DNA of 64,000 bases from Odobenus rosmarus divergens. Taxonomy: Eukaryota; Chordata; Mammalia; Carnivora; Odobenidae. Under the pieces are notes generated by a model. The model was not told the DNA's origin and searched no databases. It saw nothing but the letters and a program-made list of their open reading frames with translations. The stretch lies in contig NW_004451652.1 in assembly GCF_000321225.1 (NCBI RefSeq), positions 248,001 to 312,000 of the forward strand, given 5' to 3'. Below are positions 32,178 through 44,432 of this stretch, one piece after another; the first letter of the stretch is position 1, and the number at the start of each line of letters is the position of its first letter. Made by a program: the position numbers and the translations under genes.

Positions 32178-32679
32178 CATATGAACAGTATAATTCCAAT
32201 TATATTAAAATTATAAATGCATACTCATACATTTAAAAAAGTAATATAAACCAAAACTAATGTTTATTATCTATTAGTGGCAGGATATTATAAGTGATTT
32301 AATTTTCTTTGTGCATTTTTATCTTTTTACACTATGTACAATGAAAATATTAAGCTTAAATTTAATCAGAAAAAGTAAATTTTTTACAGAAAAATAATTT
32401 TTACAGAAGCCTTGATACACTTTTTAAAAGACTATTCCTTAAAAAGAAAGAAAACAACACAATTTATTTCAAATGGAAGATACTATACTTATTAACTCCT
32501 CATTTATCCAGTAATCAGACTTCCAAACTACCTGGGACCCAGGAGAAGAAACCCCAGTAGTCCCAGAGCCCAGGTATTTTATTTTGTTTGCATCAGGAAA
32601 TGAAACTACCTTCATAGTCTAAGTCTTCTGATTCAAAACTGCATGCAAATTAAGGTTGATTTTATGGCTTCATTTATTG

Positions 32680-32870
32680 AGCATTTATTTTGTGTTAAAT
32701 ATTATGTCAGGCCCTTGACATATCTGAGTATCATTGAATCTTCAGGAAGTATTAACATCTCATTTTACAGATGAAGAAACCGAAGCTTACAGAAGTTACT
32801 TAACAGCTTGTATAGTTAAAAAGTGGCAGAGCCCAAGATCTGAATCCTGAATGCATGATCTGAATCCTGA
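32680..32870 (+). mobile_element. MIR SINE
   Basis: 'tgagcatttattttgtgtta', 'cattttacagatgaagaaac' and 'agtggcagagccc' are MIR landmarks. At its end an imperfect tandem copy of 'gatctgaatcctgaa' occurs (about 32838-32870). Confidence 0.75.
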
Positions 32871-34424
32871 ACTTAAAATCTGAATAACTTTAGCAATATT
32901 TCTGAGGAAAAAGGGTTCTTAAATAGATTTGGGAAACCCTGTATAAACCCTAGCATCATTCCTCCTTGGAAACTGATAATATACATGAACATACCAAAAA
33001 ATCAAAAAGTAAAGAAACTGTTTAATTTTGTTCAACTCTTTTGTTCAACTCAACTGTCTCAGACCAATTAACTATGAACATCCACCTCCTTTTACCATGT
33101 ATCACCTATTAACAGTCCCATTGTACACAGTCTGGGAATTATTCTAGGCCACTACTTGATGCCACTAATTGCTATCAGCCAATATCCGGTTTTATCTTCT
33201 TCCTAAATAAGAGAACCTCCATTTTATTTGAAGTGGCAATACGCCCAGCTAAAATGGATGTGGTCATAGGACTAGTACAAAAACAGAGGGTGCCCAGTCC
33301 CTAATGGCTTTTGAGCCGTATTTCATACTTAGACTACTTACTTTCAGATATTTATATGTGAGAGAAATAATTTCTATCATGGTTAAAGAACTATTATAAA
33401 GGATTTTACATTAAATGCAATTGAGCTAAATCTAACGCAGCCGTGGATATAGTTCACCCCTTCATTTTCAAGTAGATTATGAAAGATATATCAGAAGCAG
33501 CAAAAGGGAGGGAACAAGTTGCTTAGAAGTTCATATGGAATTAATCAATTAACTCTTGAGGGAAGAGGAGGCATCATATTTACCAGCAATAATCTTGGGA
33601 CTATTTGGTCATTATGATTTGGATTCAATAAGAAAATATTCAATTATTTTCAGAATATTTGGTAAATAAAACAAGGATACAGGTTGAACATTAAAATATT
33701 AAACTTACATAAAGCTATGAGTCATTGTCTTTGGAAAATAACATAGGTGGAATAAAACTCTTTGATTCCTGATGATTATAGCTGAAAGAGGTATTACCTT
33801 ATCCTCATCAAAAAAGAAGATATAAAGCAATGATACCCAGAAATGTGTTCATCAAAACATCAGTTTCACAGGATGTTACCAAGTGTGTGGGGAAAAAATT
33901 GGGTCTTATAGTCAAATAGGTTTTAATAACTTGGAGTAAATGGAGTTTTACTATACTTACCTGTCCTGTATGTACCCAAGAGGAGGAAAACCAGTTTGAC
34001 CATGGAACCTTTTTGTCTTCATGTATCCCAAATATTCCAAAACAGAACACCAGTTTGAGAAACAATAGCATAACAAATACTACAGTATAAATGTTAAGAA
34101 TTTTTTGGTAAATTTTGTAACCTTCTAATAATTGTACACAGACATATCTTTTCATTTTATTCTCTTTTTTAATCTGTTCTTTAAATGGATGCTCCTGTTT
34201 TTAAAAGTTCCAAATTTCTTTGAAAGAAACTCAAACTTCATGATTATACACCAGAACCCCGGTATGACATTGTAGGAACAGAATTCAGTAGAAGGCAATA
34301 CACTGGATTTCAATCAGGAATTTTCAAAAGAACCAATATAAAGAAATTTTCTGTAAAATTTGCTAAAAACCAGAACTGTCTCTCAAAGAAAGTTGAGGCT
34401 GCAGCAAAGTACAACTGGAGAGGG
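32871..34424. other. Intron 5 sequence, nothing recognised
   Basis: Unassigned. A 115-codon minus-strand open frame at 33808-34155 has no recognised domain, no splice context and no neighbouring exon; treated as chance. Confidence 0.45.
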
Positions 34425-34650
34425 TGCCATTTACATCGCATAGAACAGTACTGTACAATAAAATTTTCTGTGATGAAGCAAATGTTCCGTATCTGTGATA
34501 TACAAGGTGGCACCAGCCAAATGTGGCTACCGAACACTTGAAATATGACTGAGAATGAGGAACTAAATACTTAGGTTTTACTCAGTTTTAATTAATTCAA
34601 ATTTAAATAGCCATATGTAGTTGTGGCTAACATACTGGACAGTGCAGGTC
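34425..34650. mobile_element. hAT-type non-autonomous DNA transposon-like copy
   Basis: Quasi-palindromic element with 'aaatgtggctaccgaacact' at the left and 'gtggctaacatactggacag' at the right around an AT-rich core ('ttaattaattcaaatttaaa'). A related copy occurs at 54605-54775. Family not certain. Confidence 0.6.
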
Positions 34651-35425
34651 AAGAATTATGGCCCAGAGAGGAATGTGATCGGTATCCCCTGGGTTGTGCA
34701 ACATGCAGGCTTCACTTTTGGGAGAAAAATGAGGGATCACTTAGGTCTGTAGCAAAAACTCTCATAATTTTAGTGAGATGCTACAAAAGTCCAGTGAATA
34801 TAATCAGTAAAGCAGCATCTAACAAACTTAACACATGACAAAGGAAACGATACTGTTTCAAACATAAACTACAAAAACTGAATGTCCTTATAAATTATTT
34901 ACTTCAGATTTTACAATTTTTAGTTTGAATACATTACCATAATAATCTGAAAATTAGTCTTCAAAATTAGTCAATAAAACTTTATGTTTTAATTTTTAAA
35001 ATTATTATTTTTACTATTTGCTGCACATGACTTTTTGGTTTTTAAAGTTTATAGAAGTAGCATTTTTCTATAAGGTTTGTAAGGAAAATAATTTGAAAAT
35101 AAGGAAAAACAAATCCTTTAGCCTTTAGGATATGTACCTTCAGTTCTAGAAGGCAAAATTGGCCTAAAAATGCAAATCCCAAAATGAATTTTCTATTGAT
35201 GAAAATTCTGTCAAATATAACTTAAAGCATATGAACCTACATTACCTTTCAAATCAAAGAAAAAATTATGTATAGTTATATTTCATATATTTAATGAAAG
35301 AAAAGGTCTCATTTGCTTTAATCACTTATATGTGATGTTAATGATCAAACCTCAGTTTTCTCCTTGTAACTACTGAATAACACAGTATACAATAAACATG
35401 ATATTAACATTTTATTTGTACTTAC
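34651..35425. other. Proximal intron 5, nothing recognised
   Basis: AT-rich non-coding sequence downstream of exon 5 in transcript sense. Confidence 0.5.
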
Positions 35426-35480
35426 TTAATCATATCTTCCTTCAGTTTCTCTTGAGACTGAGTACAATTCTGGTAATTTG
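35426..35480 (-). CDS. ABCB5: ABCB5 exon 5 (extracellular loop 1)
   Basis: A 55-bp exon: two bases completing T87, residues 88-104 (NYQNCTQSQEKLKEDMI), and two bases of K105. It forms most of the first extracellular loop and includes the N-glycosylation sequon N91-C-T. A second sequon, N85-T-T, is assembled across the exon 4/5 junction. Acceptor tgttttacag at 35481; donor GTAAGTAC at 35418-35425. NYQNCTQSQEKL is ABCB5-specific and helps separate it from ABCB1 and ABCB4. Confidence 0.95.
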
Positions 35481-36127
35481 CTGTAAAACAGTGTTTTAAA
35501 TTATGAAAACAATTAATTTATAATTGACCACACTGTTTCATACATAGCCCTCCAAACCAAATATAATGCATTCTCAAGAAAATGGACTTAATATCTTAGA
35601 TTTATAATAATCTTAACTTTCTATTCTTTAAACTAAAATTTGAAATCGTTATCTCTGGTTTCAAAAAGAACTCCTGCAATGTGAAAAATTATAAGGAAAT
35701 ATTAACCATGTAGCTCATACCTGAAAAAAATTCATTAGGACAGCTCTGATTTCAGATAACAGTTGTGTAAGTAATAGTAATAGAACTCACCTTTCCTGCT
35801 GAGATTATGCATTTAGAATTCAGTTTGAGGTACCCCAGGGAATAATTTAGAAAGTCCAAGAAAAGCAAGAACATATGTGAGAGTTATAGAAGTAACAGTC
35901 ATAGCAAAAATTTAAGTGAAGCTCATTGAAATATGTTGGGTATTACAAGGACAGCAACATAATAAAACAGTATTTAAAATAATCTTTGGTTTATAAGTTT
36001 TATATGTAAACTTTTCTATATATCTTCTAGTAAAAAATATACCACACATTAATTATTATATCAAGGTTGTGATTTCACAAACAGCACAAAACAGTGGTCA
36101 ATATCCACTATCATAATTTTCTTTCTT
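35481..36127. other. Intron 4 sequence, nothing recognised
   Basis: Unassigned non-coding sequence. Confidence 0.5.
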
Positions 36128-36140
36128 AAACCTCTATAAT

Positions 36141-36339
36141 TAGCTTTTTGTCCTAGATTTTTTATATATTTATTTTAGATAGAGAACATGAGAATGAGCA
36201 GAGTGAGAGAGAGACTCTCAAGCAGACTCCATGCTCAGTGTAGAGCCTGATACGGGGCTTGATCTCACAACCCTGAGATCATGACCTGAGCTGAAATCGA
36301 GAGTTGGGTGCTTAACTGACTGAGCTACCCAGGTACTCA
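36141..36339 (-). mobile_element. can-SINE, exact 13-bp duplication
   Basis: Reverse SINE with body 'ctcaagcagactccatgctc' and end 'gagctacccaggtactc'. Duplication 'aaacctctataat' at 36128-36140 and 36340-36352 is exact. Confidence 0.9.
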
Positions 36340-36352
36340 AAACCTCTATAAT

Positions 36353-37437
36353 AAACATGTGAAATGAATTCCAGACATCTTGTCTATTCTTTTAGATAAC
36401 CACAACATCACATATGATAACATCTGTGATCTTTATTTATATGCAAACAATAATTTTTCCCTATTCCATTTATGGAATTATGATAGGAAAAAATTTTAAA
36501 GCAGATTATTCCATATATTAGAATTAAGACAGAAGTACTAAACTCTAGTGGAAAGTTTTAAAGAGATTAACTAAGCTAATGAAGAGAATAAATATTGTTT
36601 CTAAAAATGAGACCTAAAAATCACATAAAAATGGCATATTCTCATTTTGGAGATTATATTAACAGAGGTAGTATGTACAAAAGTTCAGTGCTGGCACAAA
36701 AATGGGCCCCTGATCAGTGAGCTATTATTCATATTTTCATTTGTAGGAGCAAATAATCCTCCTCTACATTCCTCCAGAAAATCAATGCTAAGTTGAAGGT
36801 ATATTATTTAATGTCCTCACTTCTCTTTAATAATATGTCATGATATACTAATAATATCAATGTATTTATCTAAATCTTTAACAAACCTCTTTACATATTC
36901 ATCACATTTGACAGACTACATAATGAAATTCAAAATACCTGGAGAAGCCTTAAACAAAATCAAAAATTAAAATTCAAAGCAATATCAGTTGCTATGTACT
37001 GCCCATCCTATCTAAAGCTGGTAAGAGAATCAATTATAGAGTAGCTCTAACAAAAGGAATATTCCCAAGCCTATTGATTTAGGTTGCTAGGGTTTTTTCC
37101 CCCCCTCCTTCTTTCACTCATTAATTTGGAGAGAGGGACATAGTTGGCAGTCAATAAATATTTACTCAGTGAATTCGTTGTTCCATTTGTTTAATAAACA
37201 GAATAGCATCCTTAATTTACTTTCTATCATTAAAATATTAAAAATTAATAACTGTAGACAGGAGATCATCACATGAAAGGATCTAGAGGTGGAAGCGATG
37301 GTTTTATTCTGCTCAAACAAGATTAGGACACTTGAAAGATTAGCTTTCAGGTGGAAAACAAGAGGATATAAATTAGTATTTAAAGTTAAATAGGACACAG
37401 AGGGGGGTACAGTATAAAAAGCTAGGCTTATGTCTAA
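36353..37437. other. Intron 4 sequence, nothing recognised
   Basis: Unassigned. A minus-strand frame at 37162-37398 lacks any resemblance. Confidence 0.45.
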
Positions 37438-37454
37438 AAGACAGTCCAGGTTTT

Positions 37455-37864
37455 TAAAAAAAATTTTATTAAATTCAATTTAACATATAGTGTATTATTA
37501 TTTTCAGGGGTAGAATTTAGAGATTCATCAGTTGCATATAACACCCAGTGCTCATTACATCAAGGGCCCTCCCTTAATTCCCATCACATAGTTACCCCCC
37601 CACCTCCCCTCCAGCAACCCTCAGTTTCTTTCCTATAGTTAAGAGTCTCTATGGGTTGTCTCCCTCTCTGTTTTTGTCTTATTTTATTTTTCCTTCCCTT
37701 CCCCTATGTTCATTTGTTTAGTTTCTTAAATTCCACATGAGTGAAATCAGATGTTATTTGTCTTTCTCTGACTGACTTATTTCACTTGGCATAATACCCT
37801 CTAGTTCCATCTACGTCATTGCAAATGGCAAGATTTCATTCTTTTTGATGGCTCAGTAATATTC

Positions 37865-37913
<49 letters not shown>

Positions 37914-39548
37914 AATTACTACTATAAACACTGGGGTGCATGTACCCCTTCAAATCAGCACTTTTGTATCCTTTAGATAAATACCTAGTAGTGCAATTGC
38001 TGGGCCGTAGGGTAGCTCTATTTTTAACTTTTTGAGGAACCTCCATACTGTTTTCCACAGTGGCTGCCCCAGATTGCATTCCCACCAACAGTGTAAGAGG
38101 GCTCCAATTTCCTCCCCATTCTCACCAACATCTGTTATTTCCTGAGTTGTTCATTTTAGCCATTCTGACCGGTGTGAGGTGGTATCTCATTATGATTTTG
38201 ACTTGTATTTCCCTGATGCTGAGTGATGTTGAGCATTTTTTCATGTGTCTGTTGCCCATTTGCATGTCTTTGGAGAAATGTCTATTCATGTCTTCTGCCC
38301 ATTTCTTGACTGGATTTTTTGTTTTTTTTGGGTGTTGAGTTTGATAAGTTCTTTATAGATTTTAGATAATAGCCCTTTATCTGATATGTATGTCACTTTT
38401 GAGGGACATTGAGTGACTCCCATTCCGTAGGTTGCCTTTTAGTTTTGTTGATTGTTTCCTTTGCTGTGCAAAAGCTTTTCAACCTAATGAAGTCCCAATA
38501 GTTCATTTTTGCTTTTGTTTTCCTTGCTTCTGGAGACATGTCTAGCAAGATGTTGCTGTGGCTGAGGTCAAAGTGGTTGCTGCCTGTATTCTCCTCTAGG
38601 ATTTTGATGGATTCCTGTCTCACATTTAGGTCTTCCAACCATTTGGAGTCTATTTTTGTGTGTGGTGTAAGGAAATGGTCCAGTTTCATTCTTCTGCATG
38701 TGGCTGTCCAATTTTCCCAACACCATTTGTTGAAGAGACTGTCTTTTTTCCATTGGACATTCTTTCCTGCTTTGTCGAAGATAAGTTGACCATAGAGTTG
38801 AGGGTCCATTTCTGGGTTCCCTATTCTGTAACACTGATCTATGCATCTGTTTTTGTGCCAGTGCCATACTGTCTTGATGATAACAGCTTTGTAATATAGC
38901 TTGAAGTCTGCAATTGTGATGCCTCCAGGTTTGGTTTTCTTTTATAACATTCCTCTGGCTATTTGGGGTCTTTTCTGGCTCCATACAAATTTTAGGATTG
39001 TTTGTTCCAGGTCTGTGAAAAATGCTGGTGGTATTTTGATAGGGATTGCACTGAATGTGTAAATTACTTCGGGTAGCATAGATGTTTGAATAATATTTGT
39101 TCTTCTAATCCATGAGCATGGAATATTTTTCCATTTCTTTGTGTCTTCCTCAATTTCTTTCATAAATGTTCTATAGCTTTTAGAGTACAGATCTTTTACC
39201 TCTTTGGTTAGGTTTATTCCTAGGTATCTTACGGTTTTCGGTGCAATTGTAAACAAGATCAATTCCTTGATTTCTCTTTCTGCTGCTTCATTGTTAGTGT
39301 ATAGAAATGCAACAGACTCCTGTGCATTGATTTTATATCCTGTGACTTTGCTGAATTCCTTTATCAGTTCTGGGAATTTTTTGGTGGAGTCTTTCAGGTT
39401 TTCTACATAGAGTATCATGTCATCTGCGAAGAGTGAAAGTTGGACTTCTTTGCCAATTTGGACGATTTTTATTTTTTTTGTTGTCCGACTGCTGAGGCTA
39501 GGACTTCCAGTACTATGTTGAACAACAGTGGTAAGAGTGGACCATCCC
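37455..39548 (-). mobile_element. 5'-truncated L1 with exact 17-bp duplication
   Basis: Carnivore L1 in the same orientation as ABCB5. The 3' end (T-run on plus) starts near 37455; the ORF2 C-terminal half runs to the truncation point near 39548. The duplication 'aagacagtccaggtttt' is exact at 37438-37454 and 39549-39565. The reverse-transcriptase motif FADD is readable at 39419-39430 in the frame 38942-39550. ORF2 then continues in other frames (38568-38984, 38393-38809), so it is broken by frameshifts and cannot encode active protein. Confidence 0.93.
37867..37908. repeat. (GT)21 microsatellite within L1 3' UTR
   Basis: An uninterrupted GT run of 42 bases followed by TATA; lies at the position where related L1 copies carry TATATA. 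Confidence 0.95.
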
Positions 39549-39565
39549 AAGACAGTCCAGGTTTT

Positions 39566-40119
39566 AATGACACATTTATCTCAGATATAATAAATAGCTA
39601 TAAGGATGCTTTCTACTGTGTAATTTGGAGAAAAACATATAAAATCAGGGAATTACTAATATTTGTAATATCCATTGGATAAAAAAGACTATGGATACTC
39701 AGTATGTCAGTGCATAGAATTGCTGGATTTACATCTAAAGAATGTTACCTTTAAGGACATGACCCTGAAATAGGATATTATAAAGGTAATGATATATGAA
39801 GGACATCTATAATTATGGGAAAACAGAATCCCTTTTTTTCCCCACACCCGTTAGATTTCCCTCCTAATCTTTTTTCAGGATTTTTACCATAATTTTCTGC
39901 ATGTTCATTTTGGCTTCCCCGCTGCATTATGTTCTACAATGCCATGCATGTCCATATACGATTAATGAAACTCTAAGCAGCTGAGATTTTGTCATTCTTG
40001 GCTTCTCCTTTTTAAAGGGTGAACTATAGATTAGGGCCCTGGAATGGCCCGAGCCTTTGGTTAAATCATGATATAATCACCACTTCTGATGAAAATTATT
40101 TAATTTCCTAGAGAGAGAA
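39566..40119. other. Intron 4 sequence, nothing recognised
   Basis: Unassigned non-coding sequence. Confidence 0.45.
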
Positions 40120-40355
40120 GTTGAGGTACACTCAGTCTCAGATGATTTTTATATACCATGAGCAGTTCACTCCTGAGTCTCTAGCCTGCTGGTCCACCCT
40201 GCAGATTTTGGACATGTCAGCTTCCATAATGGCATGAACCAATTCCTTAAGATAAATTTCTTTCTCTCTGTGTCTATCTCTATATTTACACACACACACA
40301 CACACACTCACATCTTATTGATTCTGTTTCTTTGACAAATGCTAATACACATTTT
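40120..40355. mobile_element. LTR-like old repeat, 3' part
   Basis: 'ctgctggtccaccctgcaga', 'gaaccaattccttaagataa', a CA microsatellite (40289-40307) and 'attgattctgtttctttgac', then 'gctaatacac'. The same layout closes the split element at 50974-53304. A TG...CA-type LTR is my best guess; the family is uncertain. Confidence 0.5.
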
Positions 40356-40504
40356 GGTTCTTTAGTCCCTGGATATATAGAAGAATAAATTACTTATATA
40401 CATATTATGTAGATACTGTGTGATAATACAAAAATCTGTATTATGAGGTGTTTTATTTAATGCTTTTGCGTCCCCAGAAATAGAAAAGTAAATATTGAAC
40501 TCAC

Positions 40505-40655
40505 TTGTATTGGTTTTGCCTAGACATCCACCAATAAGGTCATCACTCATTTCTCCTAAAATCAGTGACATTAGAGGAAGACAGGCTCCATTTACTAGTG
40601 ATGCCAGTAATCCCAAGATCATGAGTGTGATGTCCAGTCCATCAGCAAAGCGGAA
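40505..40655 (-). CDS. ABCB5: ABCB5 exon 4 (TM1)
   Basis: A 151-bp exon for residues 37-86 plus one base of T87: FRFADGLDITLMILGLLASL, then VNGACLPLMSLILGEMSDDL and IGGCLGKTNT. It carries TM1 (about ITLMILGLLASLVNGACLPL) and the start of extracellular loop 1, including N85 of a sequon. Acceptor tttccctcag at 40656; donor GTGAGTTC at 40497-40504. FRFADGLDITLMILG is diagnostic of ABCB5. Confidence 0.96.
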
Positions 40656-42251
40656 CTGAGGGAAAAAAACATGGTGGCATTATAGCTATAAAAAACAAAA
40701 CCAAAATGAACCTACAGTTTTTGCCATTAAGTAAATGTTATTTTATAAATTAAGAAACTAAATAAATGTATAAAATCATGGAAAAGTATTTGTAAATAAA
40801 GTAAAAAAAATCCCTGATCTTAAAGATTTACAATGTATTTTGAAGAAGTGTTGAAAAATATAAAGCAGCAAAATCAGTACAAATTATACATCTGTGACAA
40901 CATCTGTGACACAGGTCAGATCAGATGTGGGTATGAATCAGAAACTTCCTTCCATTTGGTTGATTCTGGAATAAATTAATATATTTTAAAACATTGCATT
41001 GACAGTATCTTGACTTATGGACAGCTGAACTTCAAACTCTCAATTCCTTAGCCTTATCAGCATCATAGCAATGATACAACTAAGTGAAGTGAATAGTAAC
41101 CATGTGGTAAAAATTAGTTCATCAATGTAATAAATTATATTTTTCATATTATTTTAAATTCCTTGGATGTTTTCTACCCAGGACAACATCTATTCTTTAA
41201 ATAGGGGTCATAATAATTTGTAAGGCTCTTTAGAATAAGAAAGAAATAACTGAAAGCCAAATACTGATTGCTTAATATTCTATTCTGTAGCAGATCCCAA
41301 CAATGCTATTCCAAAACAAAAACATGAACAAAACTTGAAAATGTGGATTATTTATCTTACTGAGAAGTCAAGACAAAATATATAATGGTACTGAAATGAA
41401 ATTAGATTTGTATAACAGCAAGAGGAACTTAGTACATATTTTATGAGTGGAGACTGAAAAAATTTAATGTTTTTTCATTTATTCATGTGATTGCTCATAA
41501 ATATTTATGGAGTAACTACCAGAGTGTTGTACTTGGTACTACAGATGATAAGAGGGTATCTGATTCTCCACCTTCCCCCAGAATAGTATGTTATCTCCTT
41601 GATAAAGTTTGTCATGTTCTGCTACGTCCCATGTTTTTTAGAATTTGACTTCTGAAAAAGCAGTTACTGTTTCATGTGAATTTCTAATGACACTGACAGC
41701 CAGGCTGACACAGAGATTAGAGTAGGTAGAGGAGTTGTTTTGGAAACACATTCCTGAAAATGTTCCTTCAACATAATCCTAAAGAAATGTGCTCATATAC
41801 TTTTTTATGTATAGGTTTTACAAAACATTTAAATAATTATTTTTTATTTTGAAAGAATTTATACACTTTAAAAATAACAAAGCAACTTATATCAATGTAT
41901 TCTCATTAGAAAATACTGAAATATAAGCATAAAATAGTAAAAGTCACTCACAATTTTCCACCACTTAGAAATAGCCTCTGATAACATTTATGCATCACAT
42001 ACACATATACACTTTTTTTTTGTTTTTTGCAAAATTGGGATCATTGTATAGATACTGTGTTTCTTTTCTTATCCCTATTATGGGAATGTTGGGTTGATTA
42101 TATTTTTTCTTATTGGAGATAATATTTTGATTAATTACTTTTTAAATTTCCCTTTACCCCCCAGTAGATGTAAACTATCAATCATTTTATGCACTACTGA
42201 CAATTCCCTAAAATTTTCGGATTCACATACTTTCTAACTGATTTCACTTAC
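40656..42251. other. Intron 3, mostly unassigned
   Basis: An L2-like phrase lies near 41480-41560 ('ggagtaactaccagagtgtt'). Otherwise no recognised repeat or exon. Confidence 0.45.
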
Positions 42252-42306
42252 TATCTCAATAGGTCCAACAACTTGTTTTCCTACTTTGGGTAGTTCTTGT
42301 GGTTTT
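42252..42306 (-). CDS. ABCB5: ABCB5 exon 3 (cytosolic N-terminus)
   Basis: A 55-bp exon: one base completing G18, then KPQELPKVGKQVVGPIEI (residues 19-36). This is the charged cytosolic segment before TM1, the least conserved part of the protein, but it joins in frame to exon 4 FRFADG. Acceptor attttccag at 42307; donor GTAAGTGAAAT at 42241-42251. Confidence 0.92.
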
Positions 42307-42554
42307 CTGGAAAATAAATGTTGAAGATGGAAAGGTTACAATGTGAATATAATCTGCAAAATTTTCCAGTTAAAATTGTTCTGAAATATCAAATTGCACT
42401 CTTGATAGCAAATCTGCATCAACACTGAAATTTTAAAAACACACTTACTGATACACAGTACAAAGATTTTTATTATAATCAATGGGAAAGTAAGTTGACA
42501 CTGGCTGTCTCTACATTAATTAGGCTAACAAATGAAGGCATGCCTCTGAAGTAG

Positions 42555-43330
42555 AATTTTTTAAATTGTGGTAAAATACATATAACATAGAATTCACCAT
42601 CTTAACTAATTTTAAGTGTATAATTCATTAGTATTAAGTACATTCATATTGTGCTACCATCACCACCATCCATCCACAGAACTTTTCATCTTGAAAAACT
42701 GGCTCTGTACCCATTAAACAGTAATCCTTCTTCTCTCTTGCCTTCAGCTTCAGGCAACTATCATTCTATTTTTCTATCCCTGTAACTCTGCCTACCTTAG
42801 GTGCCTCATGTAAGTGGAACCATATAGTATTTTGTTCTTTTCTGTTGGGTATATTTCCCTTAGCATAGGATCTTCAATGTTCAGCTCTGCTGCAGGGCAT
42901 GTCAGACGTTTTCTCCTTTTTAAGACTGATTATTATTCCACTGTATGTATATACCACGTTTTGTTCATCCATCCATCCATTCATCAGTCAATGAACACTT
43001 CAGAATGTTTCCACTTTTTGGCTACTGTGAATAATGCTGCTATTAATATGGGTATACAAATATCTTTTCAAGTCCCTGCTTTCAATTACTTTGGGTATAT
43101 AACCAAGAGTGGAATTGTCAGATCACATGTGAATTTCGATTGACCCTGACAGCCTTGATAAATTCATTTTTAATTTTTTGAGGAACCATCATACTGTTTT
43201 CCATAGTAGCTGCACCATTTCACATTCCTATCAACCATACACATGGTTTCTCTACATCCTCACGACCACTTGCTATTTTCTATTTTATTTTAATAGCATC
43301 CACCTTAATGGGTATAAGGTAGTGGATTAG
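42555..43330 (-). mobile_element. Old L1 3' end
   Basis: 'attgtggtaaaatacatata', 'accatcaccaccatccatcc', 'gaatgtttccactttttggc', 'aataatgctgctattaatat', 'gaggaaccatcatactgttt'. The plus-strand frame 42814-43143 is antisense of this element. Confidence 0.8.
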
Positions 43331-43594
43331 AATTTTTAAGCTTTTGTAACAAATTGCTCAAGAGCAACTGTAAGCTTTAAATGAAAGAAGTCCTAGGAAG
43401 TATACATTAAGTATACTGTGAATTTTGTCCCCCACTGAAAATTTCATTTCTTAGCTAAAATTTCAAGAAAGTCCAGATGAAAACTGTAAATTGTATTCAT
43501 TGATTTCAGGGAAATCTGTCAATTAAATACACACACACATACACACAAAAGATTCTTTTTTGTTTGTTTGTATTTGGTTATCCTTATATCTTAT

Positions 43595-44053
43595 GGGTGT
43601 ACATTTTTTTAAAAAAATTTATTTAAATTCAATTTAGTTAACATATAGTGTATTATTAGTTTCAAGGGTAGAATTCAGTGATTCATCAGTTGCATATAAC
43701 ACCCAGTGCTCATTACATCAAGGGCTCTCCCTTAATGCCCATCACATAGTTACCCCACCCACCCACCTCCCCTCCAGCAACCCTCAGTTTCTTTCCTATA
43801 GTTAAGAGTCTCTATGGGTTGTCTCCCTTTCTGTTTTTGTCTTATTTTATTTTTCCTTCCCTTCCCCTATGTTCATCTGTTTTGTTTCTTAAATTCCACA
43901 TGAGTGAAATCAGATGTTGTCTTTCTCTGACTGACTTATTTCACTTGGCATAATACCCTCTAGTTCCATCTACGTCATTGCAAATGGCAAGATTTCATTC
44001 TTTTGATGGCTGAGTAATAGTCCAGTACACACACACACACACACACACACATA
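43595..44053 (-). mobile_element. Young L1 3' UTR fragment
   Basis: Very similar over about 430 bp to the 3' end of the L1 at 37455-39548 ('catatagtgtattattagtt', 'agttgcatataacacccagt', 'tctatgggttgtctcccttt'), in the same orientation. It ends at a CA microsatellite. A clear target-site duplication was not found. Confidence 0.88.
44027..44051. repeat. (AC)n microsatellite at the L1 end
   Basis: About 12 AC units at the 5'-truncated end of the L1 fragment. Confidence 0.95.
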
Positions 44054-44304
44054 ACGACTGGAGGTCATCAGATTAAGTTTTCTAAAAAAGACATCACAGA
44101 AAGATGAACTTCTGACTCTTCTCTCCAGCTTTATAACATATTGTTCTGTCAGGTTTGATAAATAACAAGTCACTTAATTTTATTCCCTCTAAGGTTAATA
44201 ATTTACTTAAGTACTAGGCCAATCTGCTCTGAGATGTTCCATAGATGACAACAAGTGCTTTAAGATTGTATAGCCCTTACATTATCCCAAATACTGATTT
44301 TAAA

Positions 44305-44421
44305 GTTTTTAATTTTATTATTTAAGTAATCTCTACATCTGTTGTGGCACTTGAACTCACGACCCCTGAGATCAAGAGTCACATGCTCCTCTGACTGAGC
44401 CAGCCATGTGTCCCCCAAAAG
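44305..44421 (-). mobile_element. Short old SINE
   Basis: 'ttattatttaagtaatctct', 'ccctgagatcaagagtcaca', 'gagccagccatgtgtccccc'; flanked by 'ctgattttaaa' at 44294-44304 and 44422-44432. Confidence 0.85.
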
Positions 44422-44432
44422 CTGATTTTAAA

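Noticed and set aside
33808..34155. 115-codon hydrophobic minus-strand frame in ABCB5 intron 5
   Set aside because: No recognisable domain and no splice signals or ABCB resemblance; likely chance.
37867..37908. GT run as a regulatory Z-DNA element
   Set aside because: Better explained as a microsatellite grown from the TATA/GT part of the L1 3' UTR; no sign of function.
38393..39550. Frames of 138-202 codons with RT-like residues, as a possible reverse transcriptase gene
   Set aside because: They are frameshifted pieces of a 5'-truncated L1 ORF2 bounded by a target-site duplication.
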